Positions 51,547 to 61,935 of a stretch of DNA of 64,000 nucleotides are shown piece by piece. Origin of the DNA: Actinosynnema sp. ALI-1.44 (lineage in GTDB: Bacteria; Actinomycetota; Actinomycetes; Mycobacteriales; Pseudonocardiaceae); NCBI RefSeq assembly GCF_001984155.1, contig NZ_MTQO01000045.1, forward strand, positions 62,001-126,000, read 5' to 3'. The notes under the pieces were generated by a model, which searched no databases, had not been told where the DNA came from, and was given only the letters and a program-made list of their open reading frames with translations. Numbering within the stretch: position 1 is the first letter of the stretch; each line of letters begins with the position of its first letter. The position numbers were made by a program, and so were the translations under genes.

Positions 51547-51602
51547 GATGGTTCCAAGGCTAACAAAGTCGGCAACCAGTTATAAGTTCTCCGCAAACGC
51601 TG

Positions 51603-51633
51603 CCGTATATTGCAGATGGTTCCGCAGATACGG
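51603..51633. promoter_or_regulatory. Inverted repeat overlapping the modA RBS, candidate molybdate-responsive operator
   Basis: CCGTAT (51603-51608) and ATACGG (51628-51633) are perfect 6-bp arms 19 nt apart, with the inner segments TTGCAGA and CCGCAGA also related. The right arm overlaps the GGAGG RBS (51632-51636). The half-site pattern is reminiscent of ModE operators (CG-TATAT ... ATA-CG), but no modE gene is in the window. Confidence 0.45.
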
Positions 51634-51642
51634 AGGATGCTT

Positions 51643-52404
51643 GTGAAGAAGCTGGCGGCCCTGCTCGTGGCCCCGATCCTGCTGGCCGGGTGTGGCAGCT
51701 CAGAACAGCCACCGGCCGCGCCGTCGGGTGCGGGCCAGCCGGTCACCGGCGAGGTCACGGTGTTCGCGGCGGCCTCGCTGACGGAGACGTTCACGCAGCT
51801 CGGCAAGGATTTCGAAGCCGCCAACCCCGGCGCCAAGGTGAAGTTCAACTTCGGCGGCAGCTCGGCGCTGGCGCAACAGATCAACCAGGGTGCGCCCGCT
51901 GACGTGTTCGCCTCGGCGAGCCCCGCCAACATGAAGCAGGTCGCCGAGACCGGCACGGTCACGTTCGTGAAGAACAAGCTGCAGATCGCGGTCGGCAAGG
52001 GCAACCCGCACAAGATGGCCTCACTGGCCGACGTACTGAAGCCGGAGATCAAGCTGGCGCTGTGCGCGGAGCAGGTGCCGTGCGGCGCCGCGGCCAAGAA
52101 GGCGTTCGAGGTCGCGAAGCTCACACCGAAGCCGGTCACGCTGGAGCAGGACGTCAAAGCGACGCTGACCAAGGTGAAGCTCGGCGAGGTGGACGCGGCA
52201 CTGGTGTACGAGACGGACGTGTCCGCAGCAGCCAAGGACGTCGACGGCGTCGACTTCCCCGAGGCCGCGCAGGCGGTCAACGACTACCCCATCGTGACGC
52301 TGCCCAAGGCGCGGAACGCCTCGGGCGGCAAGGCATTCATGGACTTCATCCTGTCCGACAAGGGCCGCCAGGTGTTGACCAAGGCAGGCTTCGATACTCC
52401 GTAA
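51643..52404 (+). CDS. modA: Molybdate ABC transporter substrate-binding lipoprotein
   Basis: Lipoprotein of 253 aa. The signal peptide is VKKLAALLVAPILLAGC with lipobox LAGC, followed by the ModA domain: VTVFAAASLTETFTQLGKDF, FNFGGSSALAQQINQGAPAD, VFASAS, LCAEQVPCGAAA, DAALVYETDV. The Ser residues of AAAS and GGSS and the Tyr of VYETD are the oxyanion ligands. It delivers molybdate or tungstate to ModB. The start is taken as GTG at 51643, because GGAGG is 6 nt upstream; the ATG at 51637 abuts the RBS. First gene of modABC. Confidence 0.95.
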   Translation: MKKLAALLVAPILLAGCGSSEQPPAAPSGAGQPVTGEVTVFAAASLTETFTQLGKDFEAANPGAKVKFNFGGSSALAQQINQGAPADVFASASPANMKQVAETGTVTFVKNKLQIAVGKGNPHKMASLADVLKPEIKLALCAEQVPCGAAAKKAFEVAKLTPKPVTLEQDVKATLTKVKLGEVDAALVYETDVSAAAKDVDGVDFPEAAQAVNDYPIVTLPKARNASGGKAFMDFILSDKGRQVLTKAGFDTP

Positions 52405-52420
52405 CGGTCACACTGACAGC

Positions 52421-53211
52421 ATGAGAGCGGTTCGTGCCCGGGTTCCGGTTGTCCTGCTCATCCCCGCGTTCATCGGCCTGGCGTTCCTGGTGCTCCCGAT
52501 GGTCGGGTTGGTCATCAGGGCGCCATGGTCCACCTTGGTCGACCAGCTGGCCACCGCCGAGGTCGGTGAGGCGCTGCGGTTGTCGTTGATCTGCGCGACG
52601 TCCGCGACGGCGATCTGTCTCGTGCTGGGTGTGCCGTTGGCGTGGATGCTCGCGCGGACGGAACTGCCGGGTAGGCGCGTCGCGCGAGCCTTCGTCACCG
52701 TGCCGTTGGTGCTACCGCCCGTTGTCGGCGGTGTGGCGCTGCTGCTGGTTTTCGGGCGGCGTGGCGTGCTCGGTCAGTACCTGGACGCGTGGTTCGGGAT
52801 TTCGCTGCCGTTCACGACTGCCGGTGTGGTTGTCGCCGAGGCGTTCGTGGCCATGCCGTTCCTCGTCATCGCGGTGGAGGGCGCGTTGCGCGGGGCAGAT
52901 CCACGGTTCGAGGAGGCCGCCGCGACCTTGGGCGCATCCCGGTGGACGGCGTTTCGCCGGGTCACCTTGCCGACCGTCGCGCCGGGTATCGCGGCCGGAT
53001 CTGTGCTCTGCTGGGCGCGTGCGCTGGGCGAGTTCGGGGCGACGATCACGTTCGCCGGCAACTACCCGGGTACGACCCAGACCATGCCGCTCGCGGTCTA
53101 CCTGGCGCTGGAGCAGGACCCGGACAGCGCCACGGTGCTGAGTCTCGTGCTGCTGGCCGTGTCCATTGTGATCCTGGTCAGTCTGCGCGACCGGTGGATC
53201 GGAACACGCGC

Positions 53212-53215
<4 letters not shown>
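52421..53215 (+). CDS. modB: Molybdate ABC transporter permease
   Basis: Permease of 264 aa with five to six helices. The cytoplasmic coupling loop with the EAA motif is DPRFEEAAATLGASRWTAFR, followed by RVTLPTVAPGIAAG, and ARALGEFGATITFAGN is a strong ModB signature. It passes molybdate across the membrane with ModC. It starts 16 nt after modA and overlaps modC by 4 nt (ATGA). Confidence 0.95.
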
Positions 53216-54264
<1,049 letters not shown>

Positions 54265-54302
54265 AATCCCAGGTCAGCGGCCTTGGTCACGCAAGGGCGC
54301 CA

Positions 54303-55541
54303 TCACAGGTCACCCAACAGCGCGGTGGGTCGTTCGACGCAGTCGGCCAGGAACCGCAGGAAGCCGCCAGCGACCTCGCCGTCACAGACCCGATGGTCGA
54401 AGGCGAGGGTCAGTTCGGTCACCTTGCGGACCGCGAGCTGACCGTCGACCACCCATGGCCGGTCGATGATCCGCCCGATGCCGACGATCGCGGCCTCCGG
54501 GTGGTTGATGATCGCCGCCGAACCGTCCACCCCGAACACGCCGTAGTTGTTCACGGTGAACGTCCCGCCGGTGAGTTTCGCGGGCGGCAGCGAGCCTTCC
54601 CGCGCGGACTCGGTGAGGTGGCCCAACTGCGCGGCCAGCTCACGGGTGGTCAACTGCTGGGCGTCCTTCACCACGGGGACGACCAGGCCACGTGGTGTCT
54701 GGGCGGCGAACCCGAGGTTCACCGCGTCCGACAGCACGATCTCGCCACGTTCGGTGTCGATGGTGGAATTCAGCGCCGGGTACCGCTTCAACCCGAGAAC
54801 GCAGAACCGCGCGATCAGCGCGAGCAGGCTCACCGGGCGGGCCGGGTCGACGCTGTTGATCTCCTGGCGCGCGGCGAGCAGTCCGGTGGCATCGACGTCC
54901 ACCCAGACCGTCGCCTCGGGGATCTCCCGGCGGGAGCGGCTCAACCGCTCGGCCATCATGCCCCGCACACCGCGCAGCGGGATCCTCGTCTGCCCACCGG
55001 CCTGGGTGTTCTCGGCCTGGTCGGACATCGCGGCCACCACGTCCTTGCGCAGGACCAGGCCGTCGGGGCCGCTTCCGGACAACGCCTTCAGGTCGACGTG
55101 GTTTTCCCTCGCGAGCTTGCGGACCACCGGCGACACCACCGCGACCGGGCCCGGTTTCGGGGCGACAGCCACCTGGCTCACGGGAGCAGCCACAGCTTCG
55201 GCGACGGCAAGGGGCCGCCGTCGGCCCTGGCGTCGGGCACGTTTGGTGACGCCGGACCCGACCAGGTTGGGGCTCGTCTCGACGCCCGGTTCCGACAGCC
55301 CGGCCGAGGCCACCGACAGCAGAGGTGCGCCGACCTCGACCGTCGATCCGGCTTCACCGTGCAGCGCGGTCACAACGCCGGCGTACGGGACGGGCACCTC
55401 GATGGCGGCTTTGGCTGTTTCGACCTCGACCACGGGCTGGTCGATCTCGACCGCGTCGCCGACCTCGACCAGCCAGCGCACGATTTCCGCGTCGACAAGG
55501 CCCTCGCCGAGGTCGGGCAGTGCGAACTGGCGGACGTTCAC
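54303..55541 (-). CDS. bkdC: 2-oxo acid dehydrogenase E2, dihydrolipoamide acyltransferase (branched-chain type)
   Basis: E2 subunit of 412 aa. The lipoyl domain (about 3-76) has the lipoyl-Lys in VEVETAKAAIEVP. A peripheral-subunit-binding domain (about 128-165; VVRKLARENHVDLKALSGSG) follows a basic linker. The catalytic domain (about 185-412) has the active-site His in LAFDHRVCDGEVAGGFL. It transfers the acyl group from E1 to CoA. The start is GTG at 55539-55541 with GGAGG upstream, overlapping the E1-beta stop (GTGA). E3 is not encoded here. Branched-chain specificity is inferred from the AsnC-type neighbour and separate E1 alpha/beta genes. Confidence 0.9.
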   Translation of the reverse strand: MNVRQFALPDLGEGLVDAEIVRWLVEVGDAVEIDQPVVEVETAKAAIEVPVPYAGVVTALHGEAGSTVEVGAPLLSVASAGLSEPGVETSPNLVGSGVTKRARRQGRRRPLAVAEAVAAPVSQVAVAPKPGPVAVVSPVVRKLARENHVDLKALSGSGPDGLVLRKDVVAAMSDQAENTQAGGQTRIPLRGVRGMMAERLSRSRREIPEATVWVDVDATGLLAARQEINSVDPARPVSLLALIARFCVLGLKRYPALNSTIDTERGEIVLSDAVNLGFAAQTPRGLVVPVVKDAQQLTTRELAAQLGHLTESAREGSLPPAKLTGGTFTVNNYGVFGVDGSAAIINHPEAAIVGIGRIIDRPWVVDGQLAVRKVTELTLAFDHRVCDGEVAGGFLRFLADCVERPTALLGDL

Positions 55542-56521
55542 TGGTCCTCCCATTGCAGCCGGGCGATCGTGTCGAGGATCCGGTCCGGGTGTGGCAGCTG
55601 GTGCTCCTCGAGATCCTTCGGCGGGTATGGCACGTCAAAACCGCCAACCCGCAGCACCGGCGCCTCCAACCAGTGGAAACACTTCTCGCTCACGGTAGCG
55701 GCGACCTCGGCGCCATAGCCGGAGAACACCGACGACTCGTGTACGACGACAGCACGGCCGGTCTTACGAACCGACGCGCAGACGGTGTCCTCGTCCAGCG
55801 GCGTGAGCGACCGCAGGTCCACGACCTCGACGTCCCAGCCTTCCTCCTTGGCCGCGTCCGCTGTCTCCATACAGGTCTGGACGGTCGAGCCGTACGCGAT
55901 CAGCGTGACGTCCTGGCCCACCCGGCGGACCACCGCGCGGTTCATCGCGTCGGTCCGTGCCGGCAGTTCCAGATCGGCCCTGCTCCAGTACCGGGACTTC
56001 GGCTCCATGAAGATCACCGGGTCCGGGCTTTCGATCGCGGCACGCAGCAACGAGTACGCGTCCGCCGTGGTGCCTGGCGTGACAACCGTGAGCCCGGGTG
56101 TGTGCGTGTAGTACGCCTCGGACGAGTCGCCGTGGTGTTCGACGCCGCCGATGCCGCCGCCGTAGGGGATGCGGATGACCATCGGCAACGCGACCTTGCC
56201 GCGAGTGCGGTTGCGCATTTTGGCCACGTGCGACGTGATCTGCTCGAACGCGGGATACGCGAACGCGTCGAACTGCATCTCCACGACCGGGCGCATGCCG
56301 TACATCGCCATACCGACCGCGGTGCCGACGATCCCGGACTCGGCCAGCGGCGAGTCGAAACAACGGTCCTCGCCGAACTGTGCCGTCAGGCCCTCGGTCA
56401 CCGTGAACACGCCGCCGTACGGGCCGACGTCCTCGCCGAACACCACTACGTTCGGGTCATCGGTCATCGCGTCACGCAGTGCGCGGTTCAATGCTTGCGC
56501 CATGTTGAGCTGAGCCATCAC
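55538..56521 (-). CDS. bkdB: 2-oxo acid dehydrogenase E1 component, beta subunit
   Basis: E1-beta subunit of 327 aa: LNMAQALNRALRDAMTDDPN, VVVFGEDVGPYGGVF, RCFDSPLAESGIVGTAVGMA, EMQFDAFAYPAFEQI and a C-terminal transketolase domain (about 190-320; DVTLIAYGSTVQTCMETADA). It forms the alpha2beta2 E1 that decarboxylates 2-oxo acids with thiamine diphosphate. It overlaps the E1-alpha gene by 4 nt and the E2 gene by 4 nt, so all three are translationally coupled. Confidence 0.93.
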   Translation of the reverse strand: MMAQLNMAQALNRALRDAMTDDPNVVVFGEDVGPYGGVFTVTEGLTAQFGEDRCFDSPLAESGIVGTAVGMAMYGMRPVVEMQFDAFAYPAFEQITSHVAKMRNRTRGKVALPMVIRIPYGGGIGGVEHHGDSSEAYYTHTPGLTVVTPGTTADAYSLLRAAIESPDPVIFMEPKSRYWSRADLELPARTDAMNRAVVRRVGQDVTLIAYGSTVQTCMETADAAKEEGWDVEVVDLRSLTPLDEDTVCASVRKTGRAVVVHESSVFSGYGAEVAATVSEKCFHWLEAPVLRVGGFDVPYPPKDLEEHQLPHPDRILDTIARLQWEDQ

Positions 56522-57588
56522 GCCTCATCCCGGTCCACCGCGAGTTCCGCCCGTAACGCGGCGGCCTGCGCACGCAGCCGCGGCGTCGGCACGGCGTAGA
56601 CGTGTTCGAACAGCTCGTCCGGGTCAACGTGCGCGTCCTTGTTCATCTCGGCGCGCAGTTCGGCCATCATCCGGTCGGCTTCGTCCGCGTAGGCCGACTC
56701 GTCCACCCCTAGCAAGCGGTTGAACCGGAGGATCGGGTCGGTGGCGCGCCACGGTTCGGCGTCGCTCGCGTCCCGGTACCGGTTGGTGTCGTCGGAGTTG
56801 GTGTGCGGGTCGATCCGGTAGGTCAGCCCTTCCACAATGGATGGCCCACCGCCCGAGCGCGCCCGTTCCAGCGCCTCGGACACGACGGTGTACACAGCGG
56901 CGGCGTCATTGCCGTCGACGTGGTAGCCGGGCATGCCGTACCCGATTGCCTTGTGTGCCAGCGTCAGCGCCTTGGACTGCTTGGACAGCGGGACGCTGAT
57001 CGCCCATTGGTTGTTCTGGATGAAGAAGACGACCGGTGCGTTGAACACCGCCGCGAAGTTGAATGCTTCATGAGCGTCGCCCTCGCTCGTCGCGCCGTCG
57101 CCCATGAACACAAGCACCGCCAACGAGTCCCCACGCAGGCGCGCTGCGTGCGCCAGGCCAACCGCGTGCGGCCCGTTCGTCGACAGAGGCGTGCACAACG
57201 GAGCGACTCGATACGCGTACGGGTCGTAACCCGAGTGCCAGTCGCCGCGCAACAAGGTCAGCGTCTCGACCGCGGGGACGCCGCGCGTGACCGCCGCCAG
57301 CGTGTCGCGGTAGGTCGGGAACAGCCAGTCGTCGGCTTGGAGCGCGAGCGTCGCGCCGACCTCGCACGCCTCCTGACCGACCGACGACGGGTAGACCGCG
57401 AGACGTCCCTGCTTGGTCAGCGCGGTGGCTTGCCTGTTGAACCGCCTGCCCAGGACCATCGCGCGGTGCAAGGATCGCAGCACGCGTTCGTCCGGGAGGT
57501 CACCGACGGCCGACCCGTTCTCGTCGACCAGCTGGATGGGTTTCCGGCCCGGCAGTGTGAGCTCGGGGCTCGCCTCGATCGACTTCAT
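56518..57588 (-). CDS. bkdA: 2-oxo acid dehydrogenase E1 component, alpha subunit
   Basis: E1-alpha subunit of 356 aa. The thiamine diphosphate motif is MGDGATSEGDAHEAFNFAAV, ending in NN (FIQNNQWAISVP). The phosphorylation-loop-like region (RIDPHTNSDDTNRYRDASDA) is close to that of branched-chain and actinobacterial E1-alpha proteins. QGRLAVYPSSVGQEACEVGA is typical of the BCKDH/PDH alpha branch. The ATG at 57586-57588 is the start; the open frame further upstream covers the promoter. It is divergent from the AsnC regulator, with a TGACC-GGTCA repeat over its start codon. Confidence 0.92.
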   Translation of the reverse strand: MKSIEASPELTLPGRKPIQLVDENGSAVGDLPDERVLRSLHRAMVLGRRFNRQATALTKQGRLAVYPSSVGQEACEVGATLALQADDWLFPTYRDTLAAVTRGVPAVETLTLLRGDWHSGYDPYAYRVAPLCTPLSTNGPHAVGLAHAARLRGDSLAVLVFMGDGATSEGDAHEAFNFAAVFNAPVVFFIQNNQWAISVPLSKQSKALTLAHKAIGYGMPGYHVDGNDAAAVYTVVSEALERARSGGGPSIVEGLTYRIDPHTNSDDTNRYRDASDAEPWRATDPILRFNRLLGVDESAYADEADRMMAELRAEMNKDAHVDPDELFEHVYAVPTPRLRAQAAALRAELAVDRDEA

Positions 57589-57601
57589 GACCGAATGGTC
57601 A
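57588..57601. promoter_or_regulatory. Inverted repeat at the E1-alpha start, candidate AsnC-type operator
   Basis: TGACC-gaat-GGTCA, perfect 5-bp arms, overlapping the ATG of the E1-alpha gene by one base, in the 91 bp divergent region shared with the AsnC-family gene. Lrp/AsnC proteins bind loosely palindromic sites in such positions. Confidence 0.45.
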
Positions 57602-57679
57602 GTTGGTATCGTGACGCTTGTCCACGCTGGTGACCGAGGCCGAGACGAGTTGCCTGCGGGAGCGCGACGGGAGGCCCGG

Positions 57680-58168
57680 ATGTCCGACCAGATGTCCGGC
57701 CAGGGGGAGCGCGATGGACGGATGGCGCCCGCACTGGACGAGGTCGATCGCAGGATCGTCGAACTGCTGCGGACCGACGGCCGGATCTCGGTGCGCAAGC
57801 TGGCCGAGCAGGTCAACGTCTCCCGCGCCAACGCGTACGCCCGGATCGAGCGGCTGACGTCGTCCGGTGTGATCACCGGCTACCACGCGACGATCGATCC
57901 GCACCGGTACGGCTACACGGTGTCGGCGTACCTGGCCGTGAAACTGCGCCAGCGGTCGTGGCGCGAGTTCACTCAGCGCCTGGCCGACATGCCCGAGATC
58001 GAGCACGCGGCGATGGTGTCCGGCGGATACGACGGCCTGTTGCTCGTACGGACCACTGACAGCGACGCGTTACGTGACGTCGTGCTGGACAGGCTGCAGT
58101 CGATGCCCGAGGTGATGGCGACGCACACGATGTTCATCTTGGACGAGCTCAGGCCGAAGCCCTCGTAG
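57680..58168 (+). CDS. bkdR: Lrp/AsnC-family regulator, probable bkd regulator
   Basis: Regulator of 162 aa. The N-terminal HTH (about 16-65) is VDRRIVELLRTDGRISVRKL, then VNVSRANAYARIERLTSSGV. The C-terminal RAM (AsnC_trans_reg) ligand domain (about 75-155) has HRYGYTVSAYLAVKL and AAMVSGGYDGLLLVRTTDSD. Such proteins sense amino acids, and BkdR in other bacteria controls the branched-chain oxo acid dehydrogenase. ATG at 57680 has GGGAGG 5 nt upstream. The symbol is given by position and family, not by proven function. Confidence 0.85.
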   Translation: MSDQMSGQGERDGRMAPALDEVDRRIVELLRTDGRISVRKLAEQVNVSRANAYARIERLTSSGVITGYHATIDPHRYGYTVSAYLAVKLRQRSWREFTQRLADMPEIEHAAMVSGGYDGLLLVRTTDSDALRDVVLDRLQSMPEVMATHTMFILDELRPKPS

Positions 58169-58199
58169 GTGGCCGTCCCGACGAGCCACCTACGAGGGC
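58159..58199. terminator. Strong bidirectional hairpin overlapping the AsnC-gene stop
   Basis: GCCCTCGTAGGTGGC (58159-58173) and GCCACCTACGAGGGC (58185-58199) form a perfect 15-bp stem with an 11-nt loop. The stop codon TAG (58166-58168) lies inside the left arm. The convergent protease gene ends 28 nt further, so the hairpin can terminate both. Confidence 0.85.
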
Positions 58200-58227
58200 C
58201 TGCGGTTTCATCGCTGAAGCAGCGTGG

Positions 58228-59070
<843 letters not shown>

Positions 59071-59163
59071 TCAAAGTGCAGGGAGGTGAACGCAAAGCGA
59101 CTACACCAGAGCGGATAAAGCCCGGTCAACCCGACTTTCTTCGGATCTTGATCCCAATTGCCG

Positions 59164-60549
59164 TTACCAGGATGTCGCCACGTACGTGGTTTCCAGGTAT
59201 TCCGCGATGCCCTCGAAGCCGCCTTCCCTGCCCAGACCCGACTCCTTGAGGCCGCCGAAGGGCGCGGCCGGGTCGGACACGAGACCCCGGTTGAGCCCCA
59301 CCATCCCGGCGTCGAGCCGTTCCGCCAGCCGGAGTCCTCTGGCCAGGTCAGCGGTATACAGGTAGCTCACCAGCCCCATCTCGGTCGCGTTGGCGAACGC
59401 GACGGCGTCCTCGTCGTCATGGACGGTGAAGATGGGCGCCACCGGACCGAAGATCTCCTCGCGGCCGAGGGCCGAGTCACGGGGAACGTCGGTCACGACC
59501 GTCGGCGGATAGTGAAAACCGGAACCTTTTGTCCGTTTCCCGCCCAGCTGGATGGCGCCGCCGGACAATTCGACCTTGGCTTCCAGGTTCACCAGCGCAC
59601 GTTCGTTGATCACCGGGGCCGACGGCACTGCCCGCATGGCCGAAACGAGCTTCTCGGTGAACTCGCCGACGACGGATTCATGAACAAGAAAACGATTGGC
59701 CGCCGTGCACGCCTGGCCGTGGTTGCGCATTTTGGCCACCATCGCGCCCTGCACCGCCGCGTCCAGGTCCGCGTCGTCGAGCACCAGGAAGGGCGCGTTG
59801 CCGCCCAGTTCCATGGAGCATTTGACAATATGGCCCGCGGCCTGCGCCAGCAACAGTCTGCCGACCTGGGTCGACCCTGTGAAGGAAAGCTTACGAACCC
59901 GGTCGTCCGCCAATGCCTTGGTGACGAGATCGCCCGGCTTGTCCGTGGTCAGAACATTGACAACGCCGTCAGGCACGCCGGCGTCGGCCAGCAGACCGGC
60001 CAGCAGCAGCGCGGTCAACGGGGTGTCCTCGGCGGGTTTCAGCACGACGGTGCATCCAGCCGCGAGCGCCGGGCCGATCTTGCGGGTGGCCATGGCCGCC
60101 GGGAAGTTCCACGGGGTCAGCAGCAGCGAAACGCCGACCGGGCGCTGGAACGTCAGAATCCGGTTCGCCCCACCCGGAGCCGTTCGCAGCTCACCGCCGA
60201 TCCGGACGGCCTCCTCGGAGAACCACCGGAAGAATTCGGCCGCATAGGTCACCTCGGCCCGCGCGTCGTCCAGGGACTTGCCCATCTCCTGCGTGATCAA
60301 CGCCGCGATCTCCTCGCGTCGTTCGATCATCGCGTCGAAGGCGCGGCGCAACACTTCGCCGCGTTGCCGGGGCGCGGTGGCTGCCCACGCGGGCCATGCC
60401 TCGTGAGCTGCGGTGATAGCGGCGTCCAGGTCGTCGAGACCGGCACGGGCCACCGAAGTGATGGTCTCGCCGGACGAGGGGTCCAGGACCGGGAACGTCC
60501 CTTCGGAGCCCGGCGTCCATCGGCCACCAACGAACAGATCGGTTTTCAC
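59164..60549 (-). CDS. gabD: Succinate-semialdehyde dehydrogenase, NAD(P)-dependent
   Basis: Aldehyde dehydrogenase of 461 aa. The general-base Glu is in CSMELGGNAPFLV, the catalytic Cys in NHGQACTAANRFLV, and the cofactor-binding segments are LTPWNFPAAMATRKIGPALA and LSFTGSTQVGR. The sequence and its place after gabT identify it as the enzyme that oxidises succinate semialdehyde to succinate in GABA breakdown. It overlaps gabT by 4 nt. Confidence 0.93.
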   Translation of the reverse strand: MKTDLFVGGRWTPGSEGTFPVLDPSSGETITSVARAGLDDLDAAITAAHEAWPAWAATAPRQRGEVLRRAFDAMIERREEIAALITQEMGKSLDDARAEVTYAAEFFRWFSEEAVRIGGELRTAPGGANRILTFQRPVGVSLLLTPWNFPAAMATRKIGPALAAGCTVVLKPAEDTPLTALLLAGLLADAGVPDGVVNVLTTDKPGDLVTKALADDRVRKLSFTGSTQVGRLLLAQAAGHIVKCSMELGGNAPFLVLDDADLDAAVQGAMVAKMRNHGQACTAANRFLVHESVVGEFTEKLVSAMRAVPSAPVINERALVNLEAKVELSGGAIQLGGKRTKGSGFHYPPTVVTDVPRDSALGREEIFGPVAPIFTVHDDEDAVAFANATEMGLVSYLYTADLARGLRLAERLDAGMVGLNRGLVSDPAAPFGGLKESGLGREGGFEGIAEYLETTYVATSW

Positions 60550-61868
60550 AGCACCTCCTGGAATGCCGCGTCAAGGATGTCCAGGCCCTCGGTGAGCAGG
60601 TCCTCACCGATGACCAACGGGGGCAGGAACCGCAGGACGTTGCCGAAAGTGCCTGCGGTGAGCGTGATCAGCCCGGCCCGGTGACAGGCAGCGGACACCG
60701 CACCGGCCAGTGCGGGTGTGGGCTCGGCGAACTCGACGGCCAGCATGGCGCCGCGTCCCCTGGCTTCGCCAAGCTGGTCATATCTCTCGACCAGCGTGTC
60801 GAGTCGCGGACGCATGATCGCCTCGATGCGGCGGGCCTTGCCGCACAGGTCCTCGGCGTGCATGGTGTCGATGGCGGCGAGGGCCGCGGCGCATGCGATC
60901 GGGTTGCCGCCGTACGTCCCGCCGAGGCCCCCGGTGTGGACGGAATCCATGATCTCGGCCCGGCCGGTCACCGCTGCCAGTGGCAGCCCGCCCGCGATGC
61001 CCTTCGCGGTGGTGATCAAGTCCGGCACGATCCGCTCGTGGGTGGAGGCGAACCAGTCGCCGGTCCGGCAGAAGCCGGTCTGGATCTCGTCGGCGATCAG
61101 CAGGATGCCCTCGTCCCGGCACCACTCGGCGACCCGGTGCAGGAATCCGGGTGCGGGAACGATGAACCCGCCCTCGCCCTGGATCGGCTCGACGATCACG
61201 GCGGCGACGTTGTCCGAGCCGACCTGTACCCGAACCGCGGTCGTGAAGGCCTCAAACGCCTGGTCAGCACAGGTGGCACTGCCGGACGGCCACCGGTAGG
61301 GGTAGGCCATCGGCACCCGGTGGATCTCGCCGGCGAAGGGCCCGAAGCGGTGCTTGTAGGGCATGTTCTTAGCGGTCAGGGCCATGGTCAGGTTGGTACG
61401 CCCGTGATAGGCGTGGTCGAACGCGACGACAGCCGACCGACCGGTGTGGTGCCGCGCGATCTTCACTGCGTTCTCCACGGCTTCGGCGCCGGAGATGAAC
61501 AGCGCCGTGCGCTTCTCGTGGTCTCCTGGCGTCAGGTCGTTGAGCCGCTCGGCCACCGCTACGTAGCTCTCATACGGCGTGATCATGAAGCACGTGTGCG
61601 TGAAGTCCTCGACCTGCGCGCGGACAGCGTCAACGACGCGCGGAGCGGAGTTGCCCACGCTGGTCACCGCGATGCCGGAGCCGAAGTCGATCAGGTGGTT
61701 GTCGTCGACGTCCACCACGATCCCGCCGCCCGCCCGGACGACGTACGCGGGCAGAGTGGTGCCGACGCCTGATGCCACGGCCGCGATCTTGCGGGCGTGC
61801 AACTCGGCCGAGCGCGGGCCGGGGATGTCGGTGCGCAGGACGCGTCGCTGGGGGATTCCGGTCGCCAT
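60546..61868 (-). CDS. gabT: 4-aminobutyrate aminotransferase
   Basis: Class-III PLP aminotransferase of 440 aa. The PLP Lys is in PDLITTAKGIAGGLPLAAVT, the cofactor Asp in LLIADEIQTGFCRTG, and GAEAVENAVKIARHHTGRSA and VIVEPIQGEGGFIVPAPGFL are typical of GABA transaminases. It transfers the amino group of GABA to 2-oxoglutarate. It lies 52 bp after the PucR regulator gene; a long inverted repeat fills that gap, and gabD follows with a 4-nt overlap. Confidence 0.94.
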   Translation of the reverse strand: MATGIPQRRVLRTDIPGPRSAELHARKIAAVASGVGTTLPAYVVRAGGGIVVDVDDNHLIDFGSGIAVTSVGNSAPRVVDAVRAQVEDFTHTCFMITPYESYVAVAERLNDLTPGDHEKRTALFISGAEAVENAVKIARHHTGRSAVVAFDHAYHGRTNLTMALTAKNMPYKHRFGPFAGEIHRVPMAYPYRWPSGSATCADQAFEAFTTAVRVQVGSDNVAAVIVEPIQGEGGFIVPAPGFLHRVAEWCRDEGILLIADEIQTGFCRTGDWFASTHERIVPDLITTAKGIAGGLPLAAVTGRAEIMDSVHTGGLGGTYGGNPIACAAALAAIDTMHAEDLCGKARRIEAIMRPRLDTLVERYDQLGEARGRGAMLAVEFAEPTPALAGAVSAACHRAGLITLTAGTFGNVLRFLPPLVIGEDLLTEGLDILDAAFQEVL

Positions 61869-61901
61869 GGCCAGAAGTACACCGCTGACCTGCGGATCTG
61901 T

Positions 61902-61935
61902 CAGTTGTACAAACTGCGCATTACTTGTACAACTG
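61902..61935. promoter_or_regulatory. Operator-like inverted repeat between the PucR regulator and gabT
   Basis: CAGTTGTACAA (61902-61912), 12-nt spacer, TTGTACAACTG (61925-61935): perfect 11-bp arms, each containing the palindrome TTGTACAA. The right arm overlaps the stop codon and last codons of the regulator gene, and the left arm is 33 bp before the gabT start, so it is placed to control gabT-gabD. Confidence 0.7.
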
